Positions 25,674 to 36,200 of a stretch of DNA of 64,000 nt are shown in pieces. Source of the DNA: Bacteroidaceae bacterium (GTDB lineage: Bacteria; Bacteroidota; Bacteroidia; Bacteroidales; Bacteroidaceae). The stretch spans positions 1-64,000 of the forward strand of contig JAFYQQ010000082.1 of assembly GCA_017559845.1 (NCBI GenBank). The letters run 5' to 3'. The stretch's first letter is position 1. Each line of letters starts with the position of its first letter. The translations under genes and the position numbers were made by a program. Under the pieces are notes generated by a model. It worked only from the letters and a program-made list of their open reading frames with translations. It searched no databases and was not told where the DNA came from.

Positions 25674-26636
25674 TCAGAATTTGAAATCAACGATAATTGG
25701 GCTGTGGTCTGATGGATGCCAAAAATTCGAAATCTTTTGTGCATTCCGTATAGGAGCGGGATACCCGTCTCTTACAATGGTGGCATGAGTCGCTTTTTTG
25801 AGGAGTGCGGGGGTTGTATAAATAAAGTCTATTCGCCTGCCTCCTCCCGTGGTACTGATAACGCTGTCCGGATAAAATTCCTTAATGACATCCTTATATG
25901 GTGTTTCATCCATAATATAGTCGTGCACTAAAAAGGCTGGAGAATTTTCCGGAAGACCATATTCTACATTATCCACTCTTGAAACGGCATTATAGTCGCC
26001 CATCATGGCCCAATATTCTTTCTTTGCCTTTTTATGGGTCAGAACGGTTTCCTGACAGATATATTTCATTTCGATGTGCCTGTATTTGTCTCCACCGAAT
26101 TCCTTCTTGCTCTGTTCGCGTTCTGATGATGGAATGTTGAAAGCATAAGCCATGGGCCAGGTGTGCAGGCTTACCATGTTTAATGTTTTCTTTCCAATGG
26201 TGGCCTTGTACCATGAAGCACCATGACAGACAACAGTATCTTTGTTACCCACAATCAGTTTTTCCATTTCAAGAGGAATGTTTGAGGTGTAAACTTGCGG
26301 ATAGTTGTCACGATGGGCACTCAAGTAAACATATTTGTGGCCGTAACGTTCAGCCAGACGTTTCCAACGCGCAATACATTCATCCTCCGTTTCCACTTCA
26401 TACTTTGCCGTACCTGTCACATACAGTTTTTGGGCTTCACACCACACACAAATGTCTGGTTTCTGATCTGCAACCCATGAAGTAAATCGTTGGTAGTCAT
26501 CCGTCTGACCATCCCACATGCCATTCTGTATATTCCAATACAACAAACGGAAGTTTCCCTCATTCTCTTTCTTTCCCTGGGATGAAAGGGAAAGAGAGGC
26601 TGCAATAATAAAGAATAAAATTTGTAATGTTCTCAT
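25674..26636 (-). CDS. secreted endonuclease/exonuclease/phosphatase (EEP) family protein
   Basis: 320 residues with signal peptide MRTLQILFFIIAASLSLSSQ. EEP motifs in order: LLYWNIQNG (metal/Asn), MVSLHTWP, MMGDYNAVSR (D and N of the active site), RRIDFIYTT and the terminal SDHSPIIVDF (catalytic D-H). These metal enzymes cleave phosphodiesters in nucleic acid, sphingomyelin or inositol phosphates; substrate is not clear. A minus-strand -7 TAACTTTG lies at 26666-26659. Convergent with the nucleoside hydrolase gene, 33 bases apart. Confidence 0.88.
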   Translation of the reverse strand: MRTLQILFFIIAASLSLSSQGKKENEGNFRLLYWNIQNGMWDGQTDDYQRFTSWVADQKPDICVWCEAQKLYVTGTAKYEVETEDECIARWKRLAERYGHKYVYLSAHRDNYPQVYTSNIPLEMEKLIVGNKDTVVCHGASWYKATIGKKTLNMVSLHTWPMAYAFNIPSSEREQSKKEFGGDKYRHIEMKYICQETVLTHKKAKKEYWAMMGDYNAVSRVDNVEYGLPENSPAFLVHDYIMDETPYKDVIKEFYPDSVISTTGGGRRIDFIYTTPALLKKATHATIVRDGYPAPIRNAQKISNFWHPSDHSPIIVDFKF

Positions 26637-26913
26637 GATTATTTTGTATATTTCACTTCAAAGTTACAAAAAGATTTGCGAACCGATGACTTTTGAACCC
26701 ACAATTTTATCTTTCTTTCCAGACAGTTCATGTCTCTATACACTTTACTTTGGCTCAAAAAACGCTTTTTCTTGTCCATGACAAAACATTGACTTAATCT
26801 TGATAATACTTTGTCTTGGTATAGTTTAATCTGCGGTAATCCTACGCACCAGCGTCATCAGTGTGCCATTATTAAACGAACGGTGAGCGAAAAAACGAAA
26901 GGTGCTTTCTTCA

Positions 26914-26974
26914 CAAAGTAAAGGCGATTCATTGCGGGATGAAAGGTCTTTCATCGGCAAAGTAAAGGCGATTC
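26914..26974 (+). repeat. 17-base direct repeat in an intergenic gap
   Basis: CAAAGTAAAGGCGATTC occurs at 26914-26930 and 26958-26974, 44 bases apart. The rest of the 26637-27105 gap holds the minus-strand promoter of the EEP gene on the left and the HAD gene promoter on the right. I see no gene in it. Confidence 0.7.
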
Positions 26975-27028
26975 TCCAAACTCAGGACTCATTGCCCGCT
27001 ACTCATTGCCAAAATTCCCCCTCCCCCA

Positions 27029-27059
27029 TTGATTATTCCATTGTTTTTCCGTAACTTTG
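27029..27059 (+). promoter_or_regulatory. promoter of the HAD phosphatase / GH127 operon
   Basis: TTG at 27029-27031 and TAACTTTG at 27052-27059, with 20 bases between, 46 bases upstream of the first ATG. Confidence 0.65.
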
Positions 27060-27105
27060 TAGGGAATTTGCCATGAATTGTAACCATGGCATAAGAATAT
27101 AAAAG

Positions 27106-27882
27106 ATGAAAACAAAAGCTGTCTTTTTCGACATAGACGGTACGCTGGTCTCGTTCCGCACCCACCGTATTCCAAAATCTACCTTGGAAGCAGTAAGCAG
27201 ACTGCGGGCTGAAGGGGTGAAGGTTTTTATCGCAACCGGACGTCCAATGCCTTTCATCAACAACCTTGAAGGTTTGGAATACGATGGCATCATTGAAAGC
27301 AATGGTGCCCATTGCCAACTGACAGACGGGACCGTGATATGCCACAAGCCTATTCCACAAACTGATATCAGGAACTTTGTGGACTATTGCCGTAACCATG
27401 AACTGCCAGCCGTGTTCGCCTCGCATGATGATATCTTCATTACCCATACCGATAAACGCACTGATGACGTATTTCGTCTGCTCGACATCGAAGTGCCAGC
27501 CATACGCCCAGCCGAAAGCGCACTGGACATGGATGTGCTGCAGATTGTTGGTTTCTTCGCTAAAGAGGAGGAAACATTGATGATGAGCAATGTACTCCCC
27601 GGCAGCAATGCACAGCGTTGGCATCCTGACTTTGCGGATGTAATCGTTGGCGGGGTGGACAAGAGTACCGGCATTGATGCTGTGGCGGCATATTTCGGAT
27701 GGGATGTAAAGCAGACCATGGCGTTCGGCGACGGAGGGAATGACATAGGAATGCTCCGACACGTCGGCTGTGGCATAGCCATGGGAAATGCCTCGGAAGA
27801 GGTGAAGCAACATGCCCGCTATGTTACCGATGACATTGACCGTGACGGTGTGGCCAAGGCGATTGAGCGCTATCTTGAATAA
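27106..27882 (+). CDS. Cof-type HAD-IIB sugar/nucleotide phosphatase
   Basis: 258-residue cytoplasmic phosphatase. Motif I FFDIDGTLVS holds the nucleophile D9 and acid/base D11, motif II is FIATGRP, the Lys of motif III lies in GGVDKSTGID, and motif IV is AFGDGGNDIGML. The inserted cap of about 100 residues is the C2B (Cof/YidA) type. Substrates in this group are sugar phosphates, flavin or nucleotide phosphates. GH127 follows 24 bases later, consistent with a shared operon and a sugar-phosphate substrate, though unproven. Confidence 0.92.
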   Translation: MKTKAVFFDIDGTLVSFRTHRIPKSTLEAVSRLRAEGVKVFIATGRPMPFINNLEGLEYDGIIESNGAHCQLTDGTVICHKPIPQTDIRNFVDYCRNHELPAVFASHDDIFITHTDKRTDDVFRLLDIEVPAIRPAESALDMDVLQIVGFFAKEEETLMMSNVLPGSNAQRWHPDFADVIVGGVDKSTGIDAVAAYFGWDVKQTMAFGDGGNDIGMLRHVGCGIAMGNASEEVKQHARYVTDDIDRDGVAKAIERYLE

Positions 27883-27906
27883 TAAGAAAACGAAAAACAT
27901 AAAGAC

Positions 27907-29778
27907 ATGAAACGACACATTATTACTTTTGTGACCTGTGTGGGCATGCTGAACGCATTTGCCGCAACAAACGACAATGGTGTGAAAGAAGTTAAGTTGG
28001 GCGGCTATATCGGCCAGCGCATTGACGGTTGCATTGAAAAACGTGTATTGGGGCAATCTGTGGACGAACTGGTTGACCCATTCAAGGTACAGGACGAAAC
28101 ACAGGGACGCTGGGCAAGCGAGTTCTGGGGCAAGTGGATTCAAGGCGCTGTAGCCTCTTACGAATACAACCACGACCCAGCATTGCTGGAAAAGATTAAG
28201 GAGGGCGAGCGCAAACTTATTGCCACCCAGTTGGCTGACGGTTATATCGGAGATTATGACAAGGAGCATCAGTTGCACGGATGGGATGTATGGGGACGCA
28301 AGTACACTTTGCTCGGATTAGTCAAATGCTACCGTCTGACAGGCCATAAAGAAGCCCTGGAAGCCGCATGCAAACTGCTTGACTATACCATCAAACAAAT
28401 AGGCCCAGGAGCAGCCACCCCCATATACAAGACCGGTTACTACCGCGGCATGCCACCGTTGAGCATACTGGAACCGGTAACCTATCTTTATGACGAGACC
28501 GGCAACCCTGCCTACCTTCAGTTTGCCAAACTCATCGCCGAACAGATGAACCATCCGGAGGGGCCCATGCTGATAGACAAGGCCGACGTCCCGGTATCCC
28601 AACGTTTTGTGCTGAAACCCGGCGATTCATGGTGGTCATTTGACAACGGACAGAAAGGCTACGAAATGATGTCGTGCTACATCGGACTGCTTGAGATGTA
28701 CCGCCTTACCGGAAATGCCAACTACCTGCAAGTGGCACTGACCACATGGAGCCATATCCTACGGGAAGAGATCAACATTACGGGTGGCGCATGCAGCCTT
28801 GAATGCTGGTATGGCGGACACGGGAAACAGACTCATCCGGCATCGCACACCATGGAGACTTGCGTAACCTTCACCTGGATGCAGTTCTGCGAGCGCCTGC
28901 TACAGATTACAGGCGACACAAAATATGTGGACCAGATAGAACGCACCATGTACAACGCCCTGATGGCCAGCATGAAGCATGACAACAGCCAGATTGTCAA
29001 GTATGTGCCTCTGGAAGGATTCCGCCGTGAAGGCGAACACCAGTGCGATGTGCGCATAAACTGCTGCAACGCCAATGCGCCCCGTGCCTTCGCCATGATT
29101 CCGCGCATTGCCTACCGAAAGCCAAAGGCAGACAGGATAGACATCAACCTGTATATGCCCTCTAAGGCGGCCATCCAAATGGGTAAGCGCACCTTTGACA
29201 TCGTACAGGAAACCAATTATCCTGTAACTGACGAAGTCAAGATTACCGTTACACCAGACAAGACTGCCCATGCAGACATTGCACTCCGCATACCCGACTG
29301 GACTCCTAAGGCGCAGATAAAGGTAAACGGCGAAGCGATGGACGATGTGGCTTGCGGTGAATATTTCATTATCGGCCGTGAATGGAAAGCCGGGGATGAA
29401 ATCACTTTGAAGATGGAGATGCCCGCTCGTCTGGTACAGTTAAACCAAGCGGCCGCAATTGAACGCGGCCCAGTGGTCTACGCGCGTGATTCTCGTTTCA
29501 ACGACGGATTCGTGGACGAAGTGGTTACTATCCCCAACCAAAACGGTGCGATACAAATGACTGCAGAAAAAGCCCCACAGGATATGTGGATTGCCGTCAG
29601 CGTTCCGATGATAAGAGGCACCTACAACGACGCCTCGGTTGATACGCGTAAGATTCACTTGTGCGACTTCGCTTCTGCCGGAAGCACTTGGGACGAGGGC
29701 ATCAGGTACCGCGTTTGGCTGCCCGTACTTTATACTCCAGACAATCCCAAGTCGGGACAATTCCAAGGATATTGGTAA
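27907..29778 (+). CDS. GH127 beta-L-arabinofuranosidase-type glycoside hydrolase
   Basis: 623 residues with signal peptide ending near FAATND. The (alpha/alpha)6 barrel signature of GH127 is present with the zinc-thiolate active site: E317 and C319 in METC, and C386-C387 in RINCCNANAPRAF. These match the Glu/Cys/Cys/Cys set known from the bifidobacterial enzyme HypBA1, where one Cys is the nucleophile. GH127 enzymes release beta-L-arabinofuranose from plant glycoproteins or pectin side chains. It is second gene after the HAD phosphatase. Relatives with other specificity exist in GH127, so the exact sugar is inferred. Confidence 0.92.
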   Translation: MKRHIITFVTCVGMLNAFAATNDNGVKEVKLGGYIGQRIDGCIEKRVLGQSVDELVDPFKVQDETQGRWASEFWGKWIQGAVASYEYNHDPALLEKIKEGERKLIATQLADGYIGDYDKEHQLHGWDVWGRKYTLLGLVKCYRLTGHKEALEAACKLLDYTIKQIGPGAATPIYKTGYYRGMPPLSILEPVTYLYDETGNPAYLQFAKLIAEQMNHPEGPMLIDKADVPVSQRFVLKPGDSWWSFDNGQKGYEMMSCYIGLLEMYRLTGNANYLQVALTTWSHILREEINITGGACSLECWYGGHGKQTHPASHTMETCVTFTWMQFCERLLQITGDTKYVDQIERTMYNALMASMKHDNSQIVKYVPLEGFRREGEHQCDVRINCCNANAPRAFAMIPRIAYRKPKADRIDINLYMPSKAAIQMGKRTFDIVQETNYPVTDEVKITVTPDKTAHADIALRIPDWTPKAQIKVNGEAMDDVACGEYFIIGREWKAGDEITLKMEMPARLVQLNQAAAIERGPVVYARDSRFNDGFVDEVVTIPNQNGAIQMTAEKAPQDMWIAVSVPMIRGTYNDASVDTRKIHLCDFASAGSTWDEGIRYRVWLPVLYTPDNPKSGQFQGYW

Positions 29779-29897
29779 ACGTTCCGACAAATCCCTACAG
29801 ACGGAATGTCAGTATTTGCGCCCTTGAAGAGCCACATCGTGGTTGTGGCACCATATTTGTATCAGTCCAGACAGATATAAACATTTAACAGAACAAT

Positions 29898-30566
29898 ATG
29901 TATTGGATTCTCTTTATCGGTATTGCACTGCTGAGTTATGTGGTGCAATCCAATTTGAAACGGAAAATGGAAAAGTACAGTCGTGTGCCCGTAAGCATGA
30001 CCGGGCGCGAAGTGGCTGAAAAGATGTTATGGGACAACGGTATCTATGACGTACGCGTTATCAGCACACCCGGCAGACTGACCGACCATTACAATCCTAC
30101 GGACAAAACGGTCAATCTAAGCGAGGACGTGTATAACCGGAACAGCATAGCCGCCGCATCTGTGGCAGCGCACGAATGCGGACATGCCGTTCAGCACGCA
30201 CAGGCCTATGCACCCTTGCGTATGCGCAGCATGCTTGTACCAGCGGTCAGCTTTGCAAGCAACTGGGTTCAGTGGATCCTACTCATCGGTATCTTCACCA
30301 TCGAGACCTTCCCACAGGTAATGCTGGGCGGCATCATTCTATTTGCCATGACCACGCTCTTCAGTTTCATCACACTACCTGTAGAAATAGACGCCAGCCG
30401 CCGTGCTACAAACTGGCTGAGCCATGCAGGCATAGTAAGCGCAACATCCTACCCCATGGCGGTTGATGCGTTGCGCTCTGCCGCATACACTTATGTCATA
30501 GCAGCTCTCAGCTCACTGGCAACCCTCATTTATTACCTGAGCATATTCATGAACAGAAGAGACTAA
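29898..30566 (+). CDS. YugP-type neutral zinc metallopeptidase, membrane bound
   Basis: 222 residues. A helix at 2-17 is followed by a catalytic AAHECGHAVQH (HECGH 92-96), the HExxH zinc site, then three further hydrophobic helices ending near the C-terminus. This matches the membrane metallopeptidase family of B. subtilis YugP. Substrate and role are unknown. The 119-base gap after GH127 shows no clear promoter; a strong terminator follows. Confidence 0.9.
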   Translation: MYWILFIGIALLSYVVQSNLKRKMEKYSRVPVSMTGREVAEKMLWDNGIYDVRVISTPGRLTDHYNPTDKTVNLSEDVYNRNSIAAASVAAHECGHAVQHAQAYAPLRMRSMLVPAVSFASNWVQWILLIGIFTIETFPQVMLGGIILFAMTTLFSFITLPVEIDASRRATNWLSHAGIVSATSYPMAVDALRSAAYTYVIAALSSLATLIYYLSIFMNRRD

Positions 30567-30622
30567 GAAATCGCACATTTAATCCAACATTTTTCGCAAA
30601 CGGAAAGTGCTGACATAAATCC

Positions 30623-30657
30623 CTCGCAACCCCATCCAATGCGGTTGCGAGTTTTTT
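30623..30657 (+). terminator. intrinsic terminator after the metallopeptidase gene
   Basis: Stem CTCGCAACC / GGTTGCGAG (30623-30631 with 30643-30651) followed by six Ts at 30652-30657. Confidence 0.9.
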
Positions 30658-30742
30658 GTGTATCCACACTCAATCAATAGTTCGTTCACCGCTCTGCTTT
30701 CATCGTCCGCAAGACACTGTATTGCATTGGCAAACTCACTGC

Positions 30743-30784
30743 GTTGCATCGGCCAACGCAATGCAGTGCACCGACCGATGCAAC
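30743..30784. repeat. inverted repeat in the 30567-30893 gap
   Basis: GTTGCATCGG (30743-30752) pairs with CCGATGCAAC (30775-30784). The loop contains further GCAATGC/GTGCA-type partial palindromes. The gap otherwise contains two terminators and no supported gene. Confidence 0.6.
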
Positions 30785-30842
30785 GGCATGCGTTAATTCG
30801 GGCAAAGAAAGGTAACTCGCATCCCATATATAAAAAATAAGC

Positions 30843-30864
30843 CGGCAACCAATAACAGTTGCCG
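30843..30864 (-). terminator. intrinsic terminator of the fasciclin-domain gene
   Basis: Stem CGGCAAC / GTTGCCG with an 8-base loop and, on the minus strand, a T-rich tail reading TTATTTTTTATA. Confidence 0.8.
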
Positions 30865-30893
30865 ACTCAATCGGATTGTATTAATCAATCGGT

Positions 30894-33032
30894 TTACCAG
30901 ATATCTTCGGGTTTCTCAGGATTGTCGTAGATTTCCTTGGCCACGAACTCCAGATAGTCCATGTAGAACTCCTTCTTGTCTGAGTCAAGTACGGACTTAA
31001 TCTTCAAATAGTAGGTCTCGTTCGGATCCATCGTCTGGCGCACGATGATGTGGCGGATAATCTCTCGGTTAGCATAGTGACGGGCAGTTGAACTGGTGTT
31101 ACCATTCTTGGCTGTTGATTTCTCACCCTTCATCTTCATGTTGTTGCGCATACGCTTGTCCACTTCGGCGTTGTAGTCCTGGTCCTCGGTATCGTCTTCC
31201 CAACCTGTGTTACGGCCATCGGCACGCACGGTAATGTCCATGGGAATGTCGGCAACAGGAAGATTGTTGGGGTCTGTTCCAAAGTAGATCTGGCCTACAC
31301 CACGGTTACCGTTGGCAAGCACGCGATAGCGCAATTCATAGGTACCACGACGGGGAACGGGAGGAAGCTTGAACATGATTTCAAAGCGGCCTACAGCCTT
31401 CATCTCATCCGCATCAAGGTTACACCAATCGTAGTCATGCGCATTATAATAAACGAACTTACAGTCATCGTTCAGCACCATGTTCTCGGTATAGGGATAG
31501 ATTGTCTTTGCAGGAATATAGACGTGCTGGTAACGCTCTTCTGTAGCTGCCTTCTTACGGATGTCATTGTTCATGATTTCAGGACAGAGGCTCATACCAT
31601 CAAAACGGATGCGGTCTCTTTGCAGATTGTCACGCACTTCATCGGTATATGCCAAAGGTGCGTCAATGGGATAGATGCAACAGTTCTCAATGTCATTCAC
31701 AATGGCCATGCTGTCGCTCGTCAAGATCTTAGAACCCACCTTGTCGGGGTCGCAGCTGATTTCATCACCAGAGCCCAAACGTTCGAGGTCGCGCACAGGG
31801 AAACGGTTGATGCATACACCCTCGCTGGCCTTGCTCTCATAAAGTTTGAAAAGACGACGTCTGCCATAAGTGGTATAGAACGCATACACGGGAATACCAA
31901 GGTTTCCGGGGTTGTTACGGAAATAGTTATACTCGTTGTGGTGGATTGCCAACTTGTTGGTAGGCATCTTCTGAGGCAGAATGTGGTATGTAATCCAGTC
32001 ATGAAGCAGATTGTTGGGAGACTTGTAGTCATTGCTGTTAAGCATGTGCAAATCGGTCTCTGAATACTGCTTGTTATCCATAATCCATTGTGTCAGGCGG
32101 TTCAGCAAGTCGGGATCACGGGGATCAATACCCTGGCTGCGCCAGAATGCGTCGGTCTCAGCAAAGATGGTGAAACCATACTTGCGGTGCTTGGGTGCAT
32201 AGCCGATACTTCCTTCTGCAAAACCATAGCTGGTCATACCAATAAGGTCGGGAATCTGGCCACTCTGGTACAACTTTTCATACACCTCGTCACGCACTTT
32301 GGTCAAAGTGTCCATCAGACCACAGGCCTGGATTACGCGGGCTGCCACCAGATAGCCTTCAATCTGCTTGTCAAGGATGTTCTGTAAATAATAGGCAGCG
32401 GTTACGTTGCGGGGTGCAATTACCTTATGGATACGGTGAACAAAACCGTTGATGGCGGGGATGTCACGGTTGATGATGTCAATAGCACAGTCATTATTTA
32501 TATATATACTGTCGGGGTGGTTATCCACATAGCTCACTGTCAGTTTGCTGTCCAAAAGGTTGCCGATGGAGAGTTCGGAATTGTTCGCCACGGGGAAGTT
32601 TGCTGTCTCAAACAGCTGGGTCACCTCATCGCCACCGTCAATGATACTGTTGAAGACAATTACCTTGCGGATTGAGTCAAGTTTTGTACTGTCAGTAAAA
32701 GAAGACCAACTGGGTTCGGCAATCAGAGAATCCTGCACCAGCGTCTTCAGATACTCATGGATGGCTTCGTTTGTGGGCGCAAAACAAGTAAAATTACCAC
32801 GGGCTGCCATAAGTTGCAGCACAGTGGTCTCACTCATATCACTAATGGGAACTCTGCCCAAAAGGTCATAATACTCACTGTAGATCTCCTGCTTAGACAA
32901 ATAGCTGGAAATCGTCTCCTCCTTGAACACATAGCGGGCAGATGTGTCAATGGTTTCAGTACAGCTATAAATCGCTGCGACTGACAGGCACATCAAAATG
33001 AGTTTTTTTACTCGTCGTAATGAAGTGAACAT
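30894..33032 (-). CDS. fasciclin-domain (FAS1) lipoprotein
   Basis: 712 residues. The N-terminus MFTSLRRVKKLILMCLSVAAIYSC is a lipoprotein signal ending at Cys24. A FAS1 fold follows (LLGRVPISDMSETTVLQLMAARGNFTCFAPTNEAI; later FVHRIHKVIAP), then a second FAS1-like segment (TGFTIFAETDAFWRSQG region near 290, ending near 400) and a C-terminal beta-rich domain of about 200 residues (FKLPPVPRRGTYELRYR). FAS1 proteins act in adhesion or polymer binding at the cell surface. Such lipoproteins are common beside SusC/SusD glycan systems, but none is here. It lies directly downstream of the 1775-residue modular protein with its own promoter. Confidence 0.83.
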   Translation of the reverse strand: MFTSLRRVKKLILMCLSVAAIYSCTETIDTSARYVFKEETISSYLSKQEIYSEYYDLLGRVPISDMSETTVLQLMAARGNFTCFAPTNEAIHEYLKTLVQDSLIAEPSWSSFTDSTKLDSIRKVIVFNSIIDGGDEVTQLFETANFPVANNSELSIGNLLDSKLTVSYVDNHPDSIYINNDCAIDIINRDIPAINGFVHRIHKVIAPRNVTAAYYLQNILDKQIEGYLVAARVIQACGLMDTLTKVRDEVYEKLYQSGQIPDLIGMTSYGFAEGSIGYAPKHRKYGFTIFAETDAFWRSQGIDPRDPDLLNRLTQWIMDNKQYSETDLHMLNSNDYKSPNNLLHDWITYHILPQKMPTNKLAIHHNEYNYFRNNPGNLGIPVYAFYTTYGRRRLFKLYESKASEGVCINRFPVRDLERLGSGDEISCDPDKVGSKILTSDSMAIVNDIENCCIYPIDAPLAYTDEVRDNLQRDRIRFDGMSLCPEIMNNDIRKKAATEERYQHVYIPAKTIYPYTENMVLNDDCKFVYYNAHDYDWCNLDADEMKAVGRFEIMFKLPPVPRRGTYELRYRVLANGNRGVGQIYFGTDPNNLPVADIPMDITVRADGRNTGWEDDTEDQDYNAEVDKRMRNNMKMKGEKSTAKNGNTSSTARHYANREIIRHIIVRQTMDPNETYYLKIKSVLDSDKKEFYMDYLEFVAKEIYDNPEKPEDIW

Positions 33033-33071
33033 AAATTATATTTTTTTTGCGTTTTTACGATGATTTCATAG

Positions 33072-33102
33072 CAAAGTTACACAAAAATACATTTCAAACA
33101 AA
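33072..33102 (-). promoter_or_regulatory. promoter of the fasciclin-domain gene
   Basis: The minus strand has TAACTTTG at 33079-33072 and TTTG at 33102-33099, with 19 bases between. Confidence 0.75.
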
Positions 33103-33198
33103 TGATTTTGTGAAAAAACATTAAAATCATATACATAATTTTATATAGGAGAAAATATTTTCTTCATTGCACAAGCGACATCTGCCCCAAAAACAACG

Positions 33199-33230
33199 AA
33201 AAATGCCGCTTCGGGTGAAGCGGCATTTTT
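33199..33230 (-). terminator. intrinsic terminator of the 1775-residue protein gene
   Basis: A 14-base stem containing AATGCCGCTTC / GAAGCGGCATT with A-run and T-run flanks works in both directions. It isolates the large gene from the fasciclin promoter. Confidence 0.9.
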
Positions 33231-33282
33231 TGTTATCGGACAAACTATAAATTTGTCCTCGTTTCCGAATCAAAAACAGCGT

Positions 33283-36200
33283 TTAGGGAAGAACCACCTT
33301 GTAGCTCTTTTCGCTATTGCTGATTACATAAACACCCTTGTTCAACTTGGCGTCCTTGAGCTGACCCTGGAACAGCATCTGGCCGTTCAGGCTGTAAACC
33401 TTAACATTGTCAGTTGCAGCCATGTTGCCCTCAACAGATTCGATAGCTGTTGCACCGGTGATGTCCCAACCGAATACGGGATAGCTACCGTCCTTCATGT
33501 CGCAAGTCCAAGGATTACCCCAGTTCACAACTACACCCTGCAATGCAGCGAAGTTAGAACCATTGTAGTAAGTGATGTTGGTCTTCTTGTCGGCTTCGTT
33601 GAAGTCACGACCGAACTGGTTGTAGTAGAGAGCTCTTGCAGTAGCTTCGGTGATGGGCTCGTTGTAGATGCGAGCAGAAATAATCTCGAAGTTTGCACCG
33701 TTAGAACCAGTTGCGGTTGCACAGTCTGCACCGATACCCATCCACTGAGCTTCGGGGCTGTCGGGGAATGCAAGTTCACCGTTGGCTGTACCTTCAGCAG
33801 CGCTGGTTCCGTTTACATAGCAGTAAACCTTGTTCTCTTCCTTGTTGTATACACCCACCATGTGGTAGTAAGTATGTACCTTAGCATATACATTTGTGGG
33901 AGCGTAACGATAAGCATTGTCGCCGTCATTGAGCGTATTGTCTGTACGGGCAACGAACTTGATCTGACCGTTAGAAGTTACGTCGAAACCATAACCACCA
34001 CTTTCAGTAGCACGGAAAGGAGTAACATCGCCAGGATACTTGTCATTGAGGATCTTGAATGTAGTTTCGATGGTGAAACCGTCAGTCAAGGCATCCTTGA
34101 ACGCCTGGTTCTCAGCATAAGAAATCTTCAGGAAGCTGATGGGAGTGCGGTTGTCTTCAGCTTCACTATAGAATACGTTCTTGCCGAATTCTTCGCTGTA
34201 AGCCACCTTGGGTTCGCCAATCACTTCGATTGCGTGCTTCATGGGTGACTGGTCAACAGCAATGTTTTCAGTGTCAAATGCGAGGTCGAACAAGTCAGCA
34301 GCGGGCAATGTGATGTCCTTGTTGGCCATGGTGGTACCGAAGTTCTCGTCAATGTTGTTCCAAACAACGATGTTGTCGTAAACAGAGGCGGGAGTGGTTT
34401 CAACCTGACCACCACCGATGATGCCACCGCCCTGAGCGATGCTGCCGGCAGCGTAAGCCTGACTGATGTTCAGCGGTTCGATTACCTTACCGAAGAGACC
34501 ACCCATGTATTCTGCTTCTCCGGCTACCTTAACGTCGGTGTAGCAGTTGCGTACGATGGTGGGACCAGCAACGCGGCCAGCCAAAGCACCGGCAAATTCA
34601 GAACCAACAGTCAGTTCACCTCTTACCCATACATTCTCGAGAATGGTGGTGTCGGGCTGAGCCTGTGCATTGAGGTAGTTGCGGTGACCAGTGCTCTTGG
34701 CAATGATACCGTTTCCTTCAGTGCTTTCTACGTTAGCGTAGTCGAAGCCGATGTTACGGATTGTACCGCACAATGCGCCGAAGAAGCTCTTGCTGCCGTG
34801 GAAGTTGCTGATGATGTGGTTCTGTCCGTCAATCTCAACCTTGGTGTTGATTGCAGTTGCATTGTCAAATACGGGGAACAGAGGAGTCCAATCCTCAACA
34901 TTGGCCATGTCGATGTCTGCTTCAACACGAACGTAAGTGGCCTGTTCTGCCTTAACGAGAGCGCGAACGGTCTCGAAGTCGTTCAATGAAGAAACCAAGT
35001 AGGGAGCTTCAGCAGTACCCTCGCCGGCAATTTCCAGAGGAGTAGCCTTGATGGTCTGGTCCTGATAGTTCACTGTAATCACATAAGTACCGGGAGCCAA
35101 ACGCCAAGCGCATTCGCCATAGCCGCGAGCCACACCAGTAACTGTTTCGCCAACGGGCAATTCTACGTTACCTGTGCCAGAACCCAAACGGGCTTCAGTC
35201 CAACTGTTGGCAATGGGCCATTCACCAGCAAAGATTGTGAAGCGACCTACAGCTGAAGCGTCAGTTGTGGCGGCATTACCGATATGAGCCACACCAGTGT
35301 ACAGACCGTTACCTATATGAGTAAGAGGTTCGTTAGAACTTCTGTTCCAGTAACCCTTAACCAGGTCACCCACAACATAGAAGTAGGGAGGATAGATGGG
35401 TTCGCCGTCGGGCTCGATAGTAAGAGTCTTCAAGTCAGAAGAGATAGTAACCTTCCACTTACCACCATAAGTGTAGTACCAGTTGCCGCTTCCACTACCA
35501 AGAGTGAAGCTCTGACGCTTACCGGTAACTTCGCGGAATGTACCGCTTGCATTGCTGAGGTATTCACCCTGATAGCCGAAGAATACACCGCTACGGTTTC
35601 CGTATCCGTCCTTTGTGGTACGGTCGAGTGACTCGAAGGTACCCTGGTAAGTGCCGTCTGCCTGACGGGTAAGGGGATAGATGTTGCTGGTGTAGTCACC
35701 CCATCCCTGGTTAACCAGGTCACCGTATACATAAACGATGTCGATGGCCTTAAGTGTTCGTACCTTTTCGATTTCAGCCTCGCACTGTTCGTTGGTCAGC
35801 GTACCTGCGAACATGGCCTCTGTCAGAGGATTGTAGATTTCGTCCATGAAGGCATTAACTTCCTCCTGAGTGTAAAGAGAATCTACGAAATCCCAGTATG
35901 CACCATAAGCGTAATCCAACTTGGTGGCCAACTTTTCATAGAGAGCGGCGCTGGTATTGATCTTCTTCAACTCTTCGTTGATGGCGATCAGGCCGTTGTA
36001 CTTGGTGTCGGTATCTTCAGTTGCATTGAACTGGTCTGCAATGGTCTGGATGTTGTTGTAGTATTCCATGCAGAAATAGGTTCCCTGAACCTCAGCAGCA
36101 TGCACATAAGCATCAGCTTTAGCCTGCAGGTCTGCCAACACAGCAGCCATAGCATCGGGGTTCTTGCCTTGGTAAGTCAGCTTGAAGTTAGAGAATACAG

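Noticed and set aside
26989..28278. Long open frame of 429 codons on the minus strand
   Set aside because: It lies antisense to the HAD phosphatase and GH127 genes, both with clear catalytic motifs, and its translation (Cys/His/Phe-rich, no domain) is typical of a shadow frame.
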